Assembly (NCBI GenBank): GCA_001724275.1
Contig: MEDZ01000002.1
Coordinates: forward strand, 1 to 64,000
Length of the DNA stretch: 64,000 bases
Source: Gemmatimonadetes bacterium SCN 70-22
GTDB lineage: Bacteria; Gemmatimonadota; Gemmatimonadetes; Gemmatimonadales; Gemmatimonadaceae
Direction: 5' to 3'
Below the pieces are notes generated by a model. That model did not search any database. It had not been told where the DNA came from and saw only the letters and a list, made by a program, of their open reading frames with translations. The position numbers and the translations under genes were made by a program. How positions within the stretch are numbered: the stretch's first letter is position 1; every line of letters starts with the position of its first letter. Below, one piece after another: positions 44,701 to 51,602 of this stretch.

Positions 44701-44891
44701 TCGTTCGTCTGCGTGCCGCGCCCCGTCCCCACGAGGATGATGGAGATGGCATTGAGCGGGCGCTTGGTGTTCGCCTCGGTGATCGTGCCGACCACCGTGC
44801 CCGTGGCCTGGGCCAGTGCGCCGGACGCCGTCAGCGTCAGGCACGCGGTCCCGCCGACGGCGCGGAGCAAGTTGGACAACCATCGCGTCAT
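41748..44891 (-). CDS. SusC/RagA-family TonB-dependent outer-membrane transporter (pair 1)
   Basis: The 1047-residue receptor has a signal peptide (ending near GALAQ), a CarboxypepD_reg-like beta-sandwich (about 25-105), a plug domain with VSEVLQGREPGVMAM and IIYVDGVRMDNSGG, and a 22-strand barrel ending in VGF. Such SusC proteins import large ligands with TonB energy. The ATG at 44891 has GAGGAG ten bases upstream. The frame runs on to 45170 through the tandem repeat, which is not part of the gene. Confidence 0.92.
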   Translation of the reverse strand: MTRWLSNLLRAVGGTACLTLTASGALAQATGTVVGTITEANTKRPLNAISIILVGTGRGTQTNEMGQFRLLGVPAGPASVQVRGLGYRSVTRQVAVQAGDTARVDVALEATALQLDVVVVSGAGAQTEKRKLGNTVATIGANQLESAPVKTVSEVLQGREPGVMAMPGGGLVGEGAKIRIRGGASLSQSNEPIIYVDGVRMDNSGGMGPGVGQNGGSPSRLDDINPESIERIEVLKGAAAATLYGTEASSGVIQIFTKRGSVGAPRYDLHIEGGATSYPHVYESHAGFARTQAQADALSAYWKQPISPFKPFSVDLESMMYETGNFQTYSASVAGGAQQVNYFVGGRYETENGPFGGRQWGPASDMAQRKQANASLTMFPAEKVLMRLNSSYVESHTETPDNNNNIYGTLAMLLLSKPELANAKNPTGAGAFTTVREAMQRRNYGDVRRFGGSFNANYRPLASIALDATVGIDIVDQMGTRMLPFGWNVDGYANADVKGLRTASNRHNRDLSFEGKGTWDTKLSSNLTSAMVVGAQLFSSQLNSSYGTGNEFPGPGIEVTGAGAIQTTWEQFLQQVSAGVFAQEQFGWKDFAFLTVGARYDKHSAFGESAGGAFYPKVSLSVVPTDIAGWSMPGISTLRLRAAIGKSGLQPGAFDKYTTFVPQASEAGAGLRPGNLGNPNLKPEASTEWEGGFEVGTLRDRLALEVTYWNRTVKDALVARQFPPSGGFSNPQLDNIGQMKAHGLELGIKADVMKRSRMSLDLFANAAYLHQEVTDLGGAPAIKISGSYARYVNWIREGYAPGAFFAPTSMPVEYPISVGAGCTPSSRDALLTYFSQPRSPDAINVLVAKCGQADNTSYIGKPFPDWSGSFGGRFTFLRDFRVETMLEFRTGNYWVHDLTGAFRRNHGLIGRNTLQAAEIEATLLNPSSSAEQRLEAARVWATQMKGLTPLDGLNEIHEADFIRWRELSLTWDAPRQLARSIGGRTLAITFAGRNLGILTRYPGADPEMNALGRGASSSELVNNFQEGINAWGLPMPRRFSLSARVGF

Positions 44892-44975
44892 TACGGAGTA
44901 CTCCTCTCGACAAGAACGGTCACACATGCGGCTAACGAGGGTTCGCATCGCCACCTTGCGAATGGAACACACGGT

Positions 44976-45010
44976 TGTCAAGTCATTTGTATTCGCTAAC
45001 GCATACATAA
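44976..45010 (-). promoter_or_regulatory. AT-rich candidate promoter region of susC 1
   Basis: This is the only AT-rich stretch near the susC start and includes TTGACA (44981-44976 on the minus strand). No matching -10 lies 16-18 bases downstream, so the promoter itself is not resolved. Confidence 0.25.
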
Positions 45011-45015
45011 GGAGA

Positions 45016-45102
45016 TCGCACGCATCGCACGCATCGCACGCATCGCGGACGGCATCGCGGACGGCATCGCGGACGGCGTCGCGGACGGCGTCGCGGACGC
45101 CG
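45016..45102. repeat. Compound tandem repeat upstream of susC 1
   Basis: TCGCACGCA occurs three times in a row (45016-45042), followed by five near-identical 12-base copies of TCGCGGACGGCA/G (45043-45102). The unit length is a multiple of three, and the tract lies upstream of the susC start, in a place where copy number could alter expression. It has no spacers, so it is not a CRISPR. Confidence 0.85.
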
Positions 45103-45264
45103 ATGGTCCCCGCGCGTCGTGCGCATGCGTCGTGATGGGAGGCGGCACGACGGCGATTGGACGTTCCCAATCTCGACGAACATCACCTCGCCCGGCGCGC
45201 ACCCTGGATGAGCGGTCCGACCGGTACGCCTGTCGCGCCAGGCACGCCAGGCACGCGACCGATG

Positions 45265-45783
45265 CTAGCCGCGAACGGGGAGGTCGATGCACCGCACGGC
45301 GTGCCCCGTCAGCCGCAGGAACGCCTCGACCGCGCTGCGCGACAGCTCCAGCGTCGCCGTGTTCACCAACGGGTGACAACGCCACGCCCCGGCCTCCCAC
45401 ACCTCCCGGTCCACCACGAGCGCCACGTCGTGCGCCGGATCGTTCACGAGGGCAAGGAGCGTCACGGATCCCGGCGTGACGCCGAGGAAGCGTTGCAGCC
45501 GCTCCGCCGAGCCCAGGCTGAGGTGGTCGGCGCCGATGAGCGGAGCCAACGCCTTGAGGTCCACCGCCTTCGCGCAGCTCGTGACCAGGAGCCAGTGCCG
45601 CCGCCCCTTGCCGTCACGCAGGAAGAGGTTCTTGGTCTGCACCCCGCCCACCGTGCGCGGGACCAGGCGATCGGTCTCCTCGCACGTGTGAACCGCCGGG
45701 TGGTCGGCGCGCACGAAGGCGATGCCGCGCCCCTCGAGGAGCCGGCAGAGGGATGCGTCGGTGTGGGGGGTGTCCGTCGGCAT
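45265..45783 (-). CDS. YbaK/ProX-type aminoacyl-tRNA deacylase
   Basis: The 172-residue protein matches the ProX/PrdX group, which hydrolyses mis-charged Ala-tRNA(Pro). It shows DHPAVHTCEE, the conserved Lys51 in VQTKNLFLRD, and the C-terminal HPLVNTATLELS segment. The length is typical of the free-standing enzyme. It lies divergent from trmL and upstream of susC 1. Confidence 0.9.
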   Translation of the reverse strand: MPTDTPHTDASLCRLLEGRGIAFVRADHPAVHTCEETDRLVPRTVGGVQTKNLFLRDGKGRRHWLLVTSCAKAVDLKALAPLIGADHLSLGSAERLQRFLGVTPGSVTLLALVNDPAHDVALVVDREVWEAGAWRCHPLVNTATLELSRSAVEAFLRLTGHAVRCIDLPVRG

Positions 45784-45959
45784 CCCGCAAGCTATGGCGG
45801 CGACGGCGCCCGGCGGGAGGATCGCGTCGATCGACCGCGATGGTGGAATCGCCGCACCGGTGGCACGCAGGGATCGGGGCGCCTATCATCACCGCATGCG
45901 CTCCTCCCGCCTCCGCGACGCCGTGACGGCGCGGCCGTAACCATGCATCGGCGCCCCGC

Positions 45960-46466
45960 ATGTCCACCCACGTCGTCCTCGTCCACCCCGAGATCCACTG
46001 GAACACGGGCAACGCCGGCCGCACCTGTCTCGCGGCCGGCGCCACGTTGCACCTGATAGCGCCGCTCGGCTTCTCGCTCGACGAGCGCGAGGTCAGGCGC
46101 GCAGGGCTCGACTATTGGGAGCACGTCGACCTGCGCGTGTGGCCCGGCTGGGAAGCCTTCGAGCGCGAGCTCCCGCGCCTCGGCGAGCCCTGGTTCTTCT
46201 CCACCAGGGCGACGCGCCTGTTCTGGGACGCCCCCATGGGCGAGGCGCGAGACGTCGTCCTGGTCTTCGGCCGCGAGACGGGCGGGCTCCCCGACGCGCT
46301 GCACCAACGCTATCGCGACCGGTTCGTCACCATGCCGATCGCCTCGCCGCGTGTCCGCTCGCTCAACCTGTCGACCAGCGTCGCCGTGGCGCTGTACGAG
46401 GTGATGCGGCAGCGGCGCGACGCGACGGCGTCCGCGCAAGCGACCCGGAGCGCCGGTCCATCGTGA
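45960..46466 (+). CDS. trmL: tRNA (cytidine(34)-2'-O)-methyltransferase
   Basis: This SPOUT-fold enzyme methylates the wobble ribose of tRNA-Leu. The 168-residue protein contains HPEIHWNTGNAGRTCLA at the start, the knot sequence FGRETGGLP, and the C-terminal signature NLSTSVAVALYE. All match TrmL. It converges with the GlxA-like regulator. Confidence 0.93.
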   Translation: MSTHVVLVHPEIHWNTGNAGRTCLAAGATLHLIAPLGFSLDEREVRRAGLDYWEHVDLRVWPGWEAFERELPRLGEPWFFSTRATRLFWDAPMGEARDVVLVFGRETGGLPDALHQRYRDRFVTMPIASPRVRSLNLSTSVAVALYEVMRQRRDATASAQATRSAGPS

Positions 46467-46493
46467 GCGCGGGCCCCGAGGGCGGCGATCGCG

Positions 46494-47456
46494 CTACTCC
46501 GCCTTCTGCCTGATCTCCCGCACCCCGAGGCGGAGCTGTCGCCGCAAGAGCGCGCGCAGCGTGGCACCATCGGCATAGCCCACCCGGGCGGCCACCTCGT
46601 CCACGCTCGCGTCGCCGGTCCGCAGCAGGTGCACCGCGCGCTCCACGCGGAGCGCCTGGAAGTAGGCGAGCGGGGTCTTGCCCAGCACGCGCTGCATGTG
46701 GCGCGCGAGCGTGCGCTTGCTCGCGCCCACCGCCCGCGCCGCGTCGTCGAGCGAGAACCCCTTCGCCAGCCGCGAGCGCCCCCACGCCTCGAAGCGTTGC
46801 ACGACCGGGTCGTCGTGCGCCAGGTGATCGGCGAGGGCATAGGCCGTTTGCGACGCCCTCGTGTCGATGATGAGGTACCGCGCGGTGAGCGCCGCCAGCT
46901 GCGGGCTCGCGCCGCGCACCAGGGCGAGCGCGAGGTCCACGTGACTCAGCGCGGCGCCGGCGGTCACGAATCGCCCAGACGTCACGAGCATCCGCGACTC
47001 ATCGAGGAGGACGTCCGGATAGCGCCGGCGGAAGAGCGGCGCCAGCCACCACGTCGTCGTCGCCCGCTCCCCATCCAGCAACCCCGACTCGGCCATGACA
47101 AACGTCCCGATGCAGGCGGCCGTCATCCGGCTCCCGCGGCGCGCCCACTGGCGCAGCGCCCCCGCCGCATCCGCGATGTCGCCGCGCCCCAGCGCCACCT
47201 CCAGCGGCTCGGGCATCTTGTAGCCGATGGCCGGGACCACCACGCAGTCCGGCCGCCGCCGGCCGATCGCCTCCACGGGGACACGCAGCCCGTGCGACGT
47301 CCGCACCGACCGGCGCACGCCGACCGTGGTGACCTCGAACGGTGCGACCGACAGCCCCGCGAGCTGGATGAGCTCGTTCGCGGTCTGGAAGACGTCGAGC
47401 ACCCCGGACAACCCGAGGTCGAACACGTCATCGAGGGCGAGGACGCTCACGCGCAT
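46494..47456 (-). CDS. GlxA-type AraC regulator with DJ-1/PfpI domain
   Basis: The 320-residue regulator has an N-terminal DJ-1/PfpI (GATase1-like) domain (1-175), with ACIGTFVMAESGLLDG around the nucleophile-elbow position, and a C-terminal AraC double helix-turn-helix (about 215-315), with AVGASKRTLARHMQRVLG and VAARVGYADGATLRALL. The ATG at 47456 was chosen because the DJ-1 fold begins there; the frame is open to 48770 but overlaps the next gene. It is divergent from the cysteine synthase-like gene and probably controls it. Confidence 0.88.
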   Translation of the reverse strand: MRVSVLALDDVFDLGLSGVLDVFQTANELIQLAGLSVAPFEVTTVGVRRSVRTSHGLRVPVEAIGRRRPDCVVVPAIGYKMPEPLEVALGRGDIADAAGALRQWARRGSRMTAACIGTFVMAESGLLDGERATTTWWLAPLFRRRYPDVLLDESRMLVTSGRFVTAGAALSHVDLALALVRGASPQLAALTARYLIIDTRASQTAYALADHLAHDDPVVQRFEAWGRSRLAKGFSLDDAARAVGASKRTLARHMQRVLGKTPLAYFQALRVERAVHLLRTGDASVDEVAARVGYADGATLRALLRRQLRLGVREIRQKAE

Positions 47457-47624
47457 GGCACCAAGCTGGCGCGCGCCGGGGCCCGCGTCCATGCCCGGCC
47501 GGGCATCGCCCAGGATCGCCGTGGCAAGAATGCACCGAACATTGGCGTTCTTGCCCGTGGCACACCTCGGCATCCCTCCGTAAGCTGGCCCCCAGTCCAC
47601 GCCATCCCCACCGGAGACGACGTC

Positions 47625-48581
47625 ATGCCCGCCCCCACCCGCTCCCCCCGGTCCGACATCCTGCAGTGCATCGGGAACACCTCCCTCGTCGCCCTGCGCC
47701 ACATCGTCCCGGCCAGTGGCGCGCGCATCCTCCTCAAGCTGGAGAGCGAGAATCCGACCGGGAGCATGAAGGACCGCATGGCGCTCGCCATGGTCGAGGC
47801 GGCCGAGCGGGATGGACGGCTCGCCAGGGACGGCTTCGTGGTCGAGTACACGGGAGGGAGCACGGGAGTGTCGCTCTCGCTCGTCTGCGCCGCCAAGGGA
47901 TACCCGCTCCACATCGTCTCGTCCGATGCCTTCGCACAGGAGAAGCTCGATTACATGCGGATCCTCGGCGCCACGCTGCACGTCGTTCCCAGCGACAGCG
48001 GACGGATGACCGAGAAGCTCACCCGGGACATGATCGAGGGCGCGCGGGTCATCGCCGAGCGGCCGGGGAGCTTCTGGACCGACCAGCTCAACAACGCCGA
48101 CCAGCTGGCGGCCTACCACAGGATGGCCGACGAGTTCTGGAACCAGACGGACGGGAAGGTCGATGCCTTCGTGCAGAGCGTCGGGACGGCGGCATCGCTC
48201 CGCGGCACGGCGGAGGGGCTGCGCCACCACGATCCCCGGATCCGCATCGTCGCCGTCGAGCCGGCGGAATCCCCGGTCCTCTCCGGAGGGAAGACCGGCG
48301 CCCACAAGATCGACGGCGTCGGCGCTGGCTTCGTCGTGCCGCTGTGGCGGCGCGAGATCGTCGACCAGATCGAGCTCGTCTCCACCGAGGAGGCCGTCAC
48401 GATGGCGATGCGCCTGGCGAGGGAGGAGGGGCTCTTCGCCGGGACCTCGACCGGTGCCAACGTGATTGCCGCCCTGCGCGTCGCCGAGCAGCTCGGGGCG
48501 GGGGCGACGGTGGTGTCGGTCATGTGCGACACCGGGATGAAGTACCTGAAGGGGTACGGGGCGCGACTGGGGAACTCCTAG
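47625..48581 (+). CDS. Cysteine synthase/CBS-like PLP-dependent enzyme
   Basis: The 318-residue protein has the fold type II PLP signature: LESENPTGSMKDRMA, with Lys49 as the Schiff-base lysine, YTGGSTGVSLSL for the cofactor phosphate, and GTSTGANVIAAL near the end. It is closest to cysteine synthase A or O-acetylserine sulfhydrylase-like proteins, but the substrate (cysteine, diaminopropionate or other) is open. The divergent GlxA-like regulator next door and a 168-base intergenic region suggest dedicated control. Confidence 0.87.
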   Translation: MPAPTRSPRSDILQCIGNTSLVALRHIVPASGARILLKLESENPTGSMKDRMALAMVEAAERDGRLARDGFVVEYTGGSTGVSLSLVCAAKGYPLHIVSSDAFAQEKLDYMRILGATLHVVPSDSGRMTEKLTRDMIEGARVIAERPGSFWTDQLNNADQLAAYHRMADEFWNQTDGKVDAFVQSVGTAASLRGTAEGLRHHDPRIRIVAVEPAESPVLSGGKTGAHKIDGVGAGFVVPLWRREIVDQIELVSTEEAVTMAMRLAREEGLFAGTSTGANVIAALRVAEQLGAGATVVSVMCDTGMKYLKGYGARLGNS

Positions 48582-48715
48582 CGCTCCTCTCGCGGGGAGG
48601 CGCTCCTCACGCGCGGCGCCGTCAGCGCCCTGACGATGGCGAGGGACGGTTTCCCCGATGGCCGGCGCTCGCGAGGGATGGCTACCTTTTCGCCGGACCC
48701 CAGTCGGAGGACGAC

Positions 48716-48964
48716 ATGCGGAGAGATCGCCCGGCGGAGGAACGGGAAGCGCGCGCGCTCGTGGAGGCATACATCAGCGGCAGCGGATCGTTGGAGGCCG
48801 CGGTCGCCGCCGTCCAGGCGCTGGAGCTGGAGCGGCGCGACGAGTCCACCGAGGAGGATGCGGAGGAGGCGGAGCCGATCCTCGGCATCGACCTCTCCGT
48901 GCTCACCCCCCAGCAGCGAGCGCGCTTCAGCGAGCTGATGGAGGCGCTGGACGCGTCGCCGTAG
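48716..48964 (+). CDS. Small acidic hypothetical protein
   Basis: The protein has 82 residues, is rich in Glu and Ala, and begins with a helical segment (REARALVEAYISGSG). It ends with LTPQQRARFSELMEALDAS. GGAGG lies just upstream of the ATG at 48716. Nothing more is recognised. Confidence 0.6.
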   Translation: MRRDRPAEEREARALVEAYISGSGSLEAAVAAVQALELERRDESTEEDAEEAEPILGIDLSVLTPQQRARFSELMEALDASP

Positions 48965-48965
48965 G

Positions 48966-48998
48966 GCGAGGGCGCGTCGGCGTGCGACGCGCCCTCGC
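48966..48998. terminator. Strong GC hairpin between convergent genes
   Basis: The 14-base arms at 48966-48979 and 48985-48998 are perfectly complementary with a 5-base loop. The hairpin lies immediately after the small acidic protein and ends at the stop of the large envelope protein on the other strand. It probably terminates both. Confidence 0.75.
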
Positions 48999-51280
48999 TA
49001 CCACGCCTGCCCCAGCAGCACGACCATCCGCCACTGGGCGCCGGCTTCCAGTGCCCGGGCCATCGCCACCGTCACCGCCCCGCCGAAGACACGCACCCCC
49101 GCTTCCACGGAGCTCCGCACGCCGTCGGTCGCGCGGGCCAGCGGGAGTCGTCGCCCCGGCGGGGCGGGGATCGCGCCGACCACGTCGCCCTTGGACCCCA
49201 GGCGCGCGACCGACGCCTGCGTGGCGGCGCCGCTGGCCGACACGGTGGCGCCGTGCAGCGTGAGCGCGAGCTCCGGGGCGGGTGATGGGAAGCAGGTGCA
49301 ACCGAGCATCCGCAGCGGCGCGCGCAGGACGGGGAGGCGATAGAGCGCGCGCGCATGCGCCGCCAGGGCGCGGTCACCCGCGAACTCCTTGTACTCGTAC
49401 CCGGGGAAGGCCGGCCCGCCACCCAGCTCGAACAGCTGTTGGGGGGGTGCGTTGCGGCTGGCGAGAATCCCGCCGTCGAGGCGGAGCGCGTAGGCCATGC
49501 TTCCGCGGTCGGCGCGAGCGTTCACCCGCACGGTGGTGCGCTGCCAGTCGAGACGGCCCGCCGCGACCTCGCTCCGCAGGATGGCCCCCACGCCGGTGGC
49601 CAGCCCCCCGGCGTTGACCATGGGATTCCACTCCGCCTGCACCGCCGACCGGACATAGGCGCCCTGGTCCACTCCCCGATTCGGACGGAATGGCTCCGCG
49701 CTGCCGAGGGGGCCGCCCACCATGCGGGCCACGGTCTTCCGGTCGTCCCCCGCGCCCAACTCCACGCGCATGGTGGCGCGTCGCGGGAGGAGGGTGACAT
49801 CTACCAGGAATGTCGCCGACCGGCGGTCGACATAGTCGTAGTCGTCGATGCCGGCCAGCGCCGCGACCAGCGCGCCGCCGCTGTCGCTGGGGGCAGTGAA
49901 GTCGTTGGTGATGTCGAGGGTGCGCGCGAGTCGTACCCCGGCGCGCCAGCGCCCATCGTCGAAGCGGCGGTCGGCTTCCAGTCGCCCTCGCACGGCCCGT
50001 TCCTCCCAGGCCCACATCGCGTTGGCGCGAAGCGTGACACCGGGGGCGGCGGCACCGGGCGTGTACTCGGCCGTGACGCCGGTGCTCCACCCCTCGATGC
50101 GATTGAACCGCATCACATCGGCCAGGCGCTGTGCGCGCCAGCTGAAACGCGCAGCGCCGGCCGAATCCACCCCCGCGGCGCCGGCGTCGGAGAAGTCGCT
50201 CCCGCGCAGCGACGCCGTCGCCTCGCCGATCGGGCGCCACCAGTCGGCGGGACGCTCGAGCGTATCGCCGGCCGCCATCGTCAGCCGGTGCAGCGATGGC
50301 ACCGTCGTCGCGGCCTCGCTCGGGGCGACGGCGGTCGCTGCGCCGTCGTTGGCGGCGCCCGCGACCACCCCCGAGGGGTCGTTCCACTTCACCGCATGCC
50401 CCCGGAAGCGGGAGACGATGCGAAAGACCGACTTCCCCTCGGCGAGCGCCGGGACGTCCACGTGCATCTCGATCCGCTGGTAGCTCGGGAGCCAGTAGCG
50501 TCCGTCGATCTCGACCGACTCGAGGTCGACGAACGCCATCACGCGCACCGGGAGGATGAGGAGGCGCTTCTGCTGCGGGCCGCCACGTTCGAGGGTCACG
50601 AACTGGCCGCGCATCCGCACGATCTCGCCGCGCTCGGCGTCGAGGTTGATCTCGCCGCGGAAGACCACCACCGGCCATGTCGCCTGTGCGCGTCGCGGTT
50701 CGACCATCACGCGCACGACGTGGATCGTCCGGCGTTCGCTGCCGATGACCGCGACGGTGTCGCCGCCGGAGAACTCGTAGACGCGCTCGCCCTCGGGGCC
50801 GAATGGGTGAATGGCGGCGCCGTCGTCATCGGGGCGCGATTTCGCGTCGTCGGGCGATCCGCTCGCCGGTCCGCCCCCCTTTCCGAAGAAGCCTTCGAAG
50901 GCATTGCCGTACAGCATCGGGATCGCCCACGACTTGCGCAGGACCGCCAGCGCCGAGAGCGATGGACCGGCCTGGCGCGCGCGATAGGCGGTGAGGTGCT
51001 GGCTGAAGGCTCCACCGCGTCGCCAGCGGACCTCGTTCTGCGACTGCTCGAGGGAGAGCGCCCCTTCTTCCCCATCCGCTCGTCCCTTGAGGACGGCGAT
51101 CTCACTCTCCATTCGGGCGCGATACTCGAGCAGCGATGCCGGGACGGCGCGATTGCGCTCGACGGCGCGGGCCACGAGGGCGTGGAGGGCGCCGGGCGCC
51201 GGCGCTCCCGCGGTGACAGCGAGCGTGGCGGAGGCGAGCGGTGCGGCGGCGAGTTGGGCGACGACGAGGAATGGGAGCAT
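48998..51280 (-). CDS. Large exported envelope protein of unknown function
   Basis: The 760-residue protein begins with a signal peptide (MLPFLVVAQLAAAPLASATL). The N-terminal half is a beta-rich exported domain (RARMESEIAVLKGRA, RYWLPSYQRIEMHVDVP). The C-terminal 350 residues alternate hydrophobic and polar residues with many aromatic ends, like an outer-membrane barrel, and the protein ends LLGQAW. It may belong to a DUF5686-like group, but this could not be confirmed. The ATG at 51280 fits the signal peptide better than the upstream in-frame start at 51337. Confidence 0.65.
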   Translation of the reverse strand: MLPFLVVAQLAAAPLASATLAVTAGAPAPGALHALVARAVERNRAVPASLLEYRARMESEIAVLKGRADGEEGALSLEQSQNEVRWRRGGAFSQHLTAYRARQAGPSLSALAVLRKSWAIPMLYGNAFEGFFGKGGGPASGSPDDAKSRPDDDGAAIHPFGPEGERVYEFSGGDTVAVIGSERRTIHVVRVMVEPRRAQATWPVVVFRGEINLDAERGEIVRMRGQFVTLERGGPQQKRLLILPVRVMAFVDLESVEIDGRYWLPSYQRIEMHVDVPALAEGKSVFRIVSRFRGHAVKWNDPSGVVAGAANDGAATAVAPSEAATTVPSLHRLTMAAGDTLERPADWWRPIGEATASLRGSDFSDAGAAGVDSAGAARFSWRAQRLADVMRFNRIEGWSTGVTAEYTPGAAAPGVTLRANAMWAWEERAVRGRLEADRRFDDGRWRAGVRLARTLDITNDFTAPSDSGGALVAALAGIDDYDYVDRRSATFLVDVTLLPRRATMRVELGAGDDRKTVARMVGGPLGSAEPFRPNRGVDQGAYVRSAVQAEWNPMVNAGGLATGVGAILRSEVAAGRLDWQRTTVRVNARADRGSMAYALRLDGGILASRNAPPQQLFELGGGPAFPGYEYKEFAGDRALAAHARALYRLPVLRAPLRMLGCTCFPSPAPELALTLHGATVSASGAATQASVARLGSKGDVVGAIPAPPGRRLPLARATDGVRSSVEAGVRVFGGAVTVAMARALEAGAQWRMVVLLGQAW

Positions 51281-51602
51281 CGGTTGGTAGACGAGCGATT
51301 CGCGTGAGGGTCGCACAATTCCGCGTGCCGGCATCAAATGCGCAGTGCGCTACGCCCCCCTGGTAGTGGTGCTCGCCATCGCATCGTGTCTCGCATCACG
51401 GCGACGCACGCGCCCCCGCGCCGGCGTCCGGGCGAGTGGGCGTTCGCGCGGGGCTGACGAGTGCCGACCGGCGCCGACAGGTGCTAGCATTCGAGCACGA
51501 GTGGCTCGCGTCGTCCGGCGGGGAAACACTCGTGGGAGGCGCCCCGGCGTGGGACATGCTTCCCCCGGCACGTCGGCCACGAGGACGGAGGCGGCGGCGA
51601 AC
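51281..51602. other. Divergent intergenic region before the P-type ATPase
   Basis: These 322 bases separate the divergent envelope-protein and ATPase genes. The ATPase frame is open back to 51345, but the added residues are Arg-rich and unlike the family. No clear promoter pair or hairpin was found. Confidence 0.45.

Larger units (their letters stand above)
44892..45264. other. Upstream region of susC 1, with tandem repeats
   Basis: No gene is supported in these 373 bases. The region holds the probable susC leader, an AT-rich island (about 44976-45010) that includes a TTGACA on the minus strand, the 9- and 12-base tandem repeats at 45016-45102, and a smaller repeat (CGCCAGGCA twice) at 45236-45253. 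The ProX gene ends at 45265 on the same strand. Confidence 0.6.

Noticed and set aside
44958-44981. Complete sigma-70 promoter for susC 1 using TTGACA
   Set aside because: No -10-like sequence lies at the correct distance; only the AT-rich region is reported.
45016-45102. CRISPR array
   Set aside because: The units are short and abut each other with no spacers, and no cas genes are near.
47457-48770. Extension of the GlxA-like gene to 758 residues
   Set aside because: The extra part is opposite the cysteine synthase-like gene and looks like its shadow; the DJ-1 fold starts at 47456.
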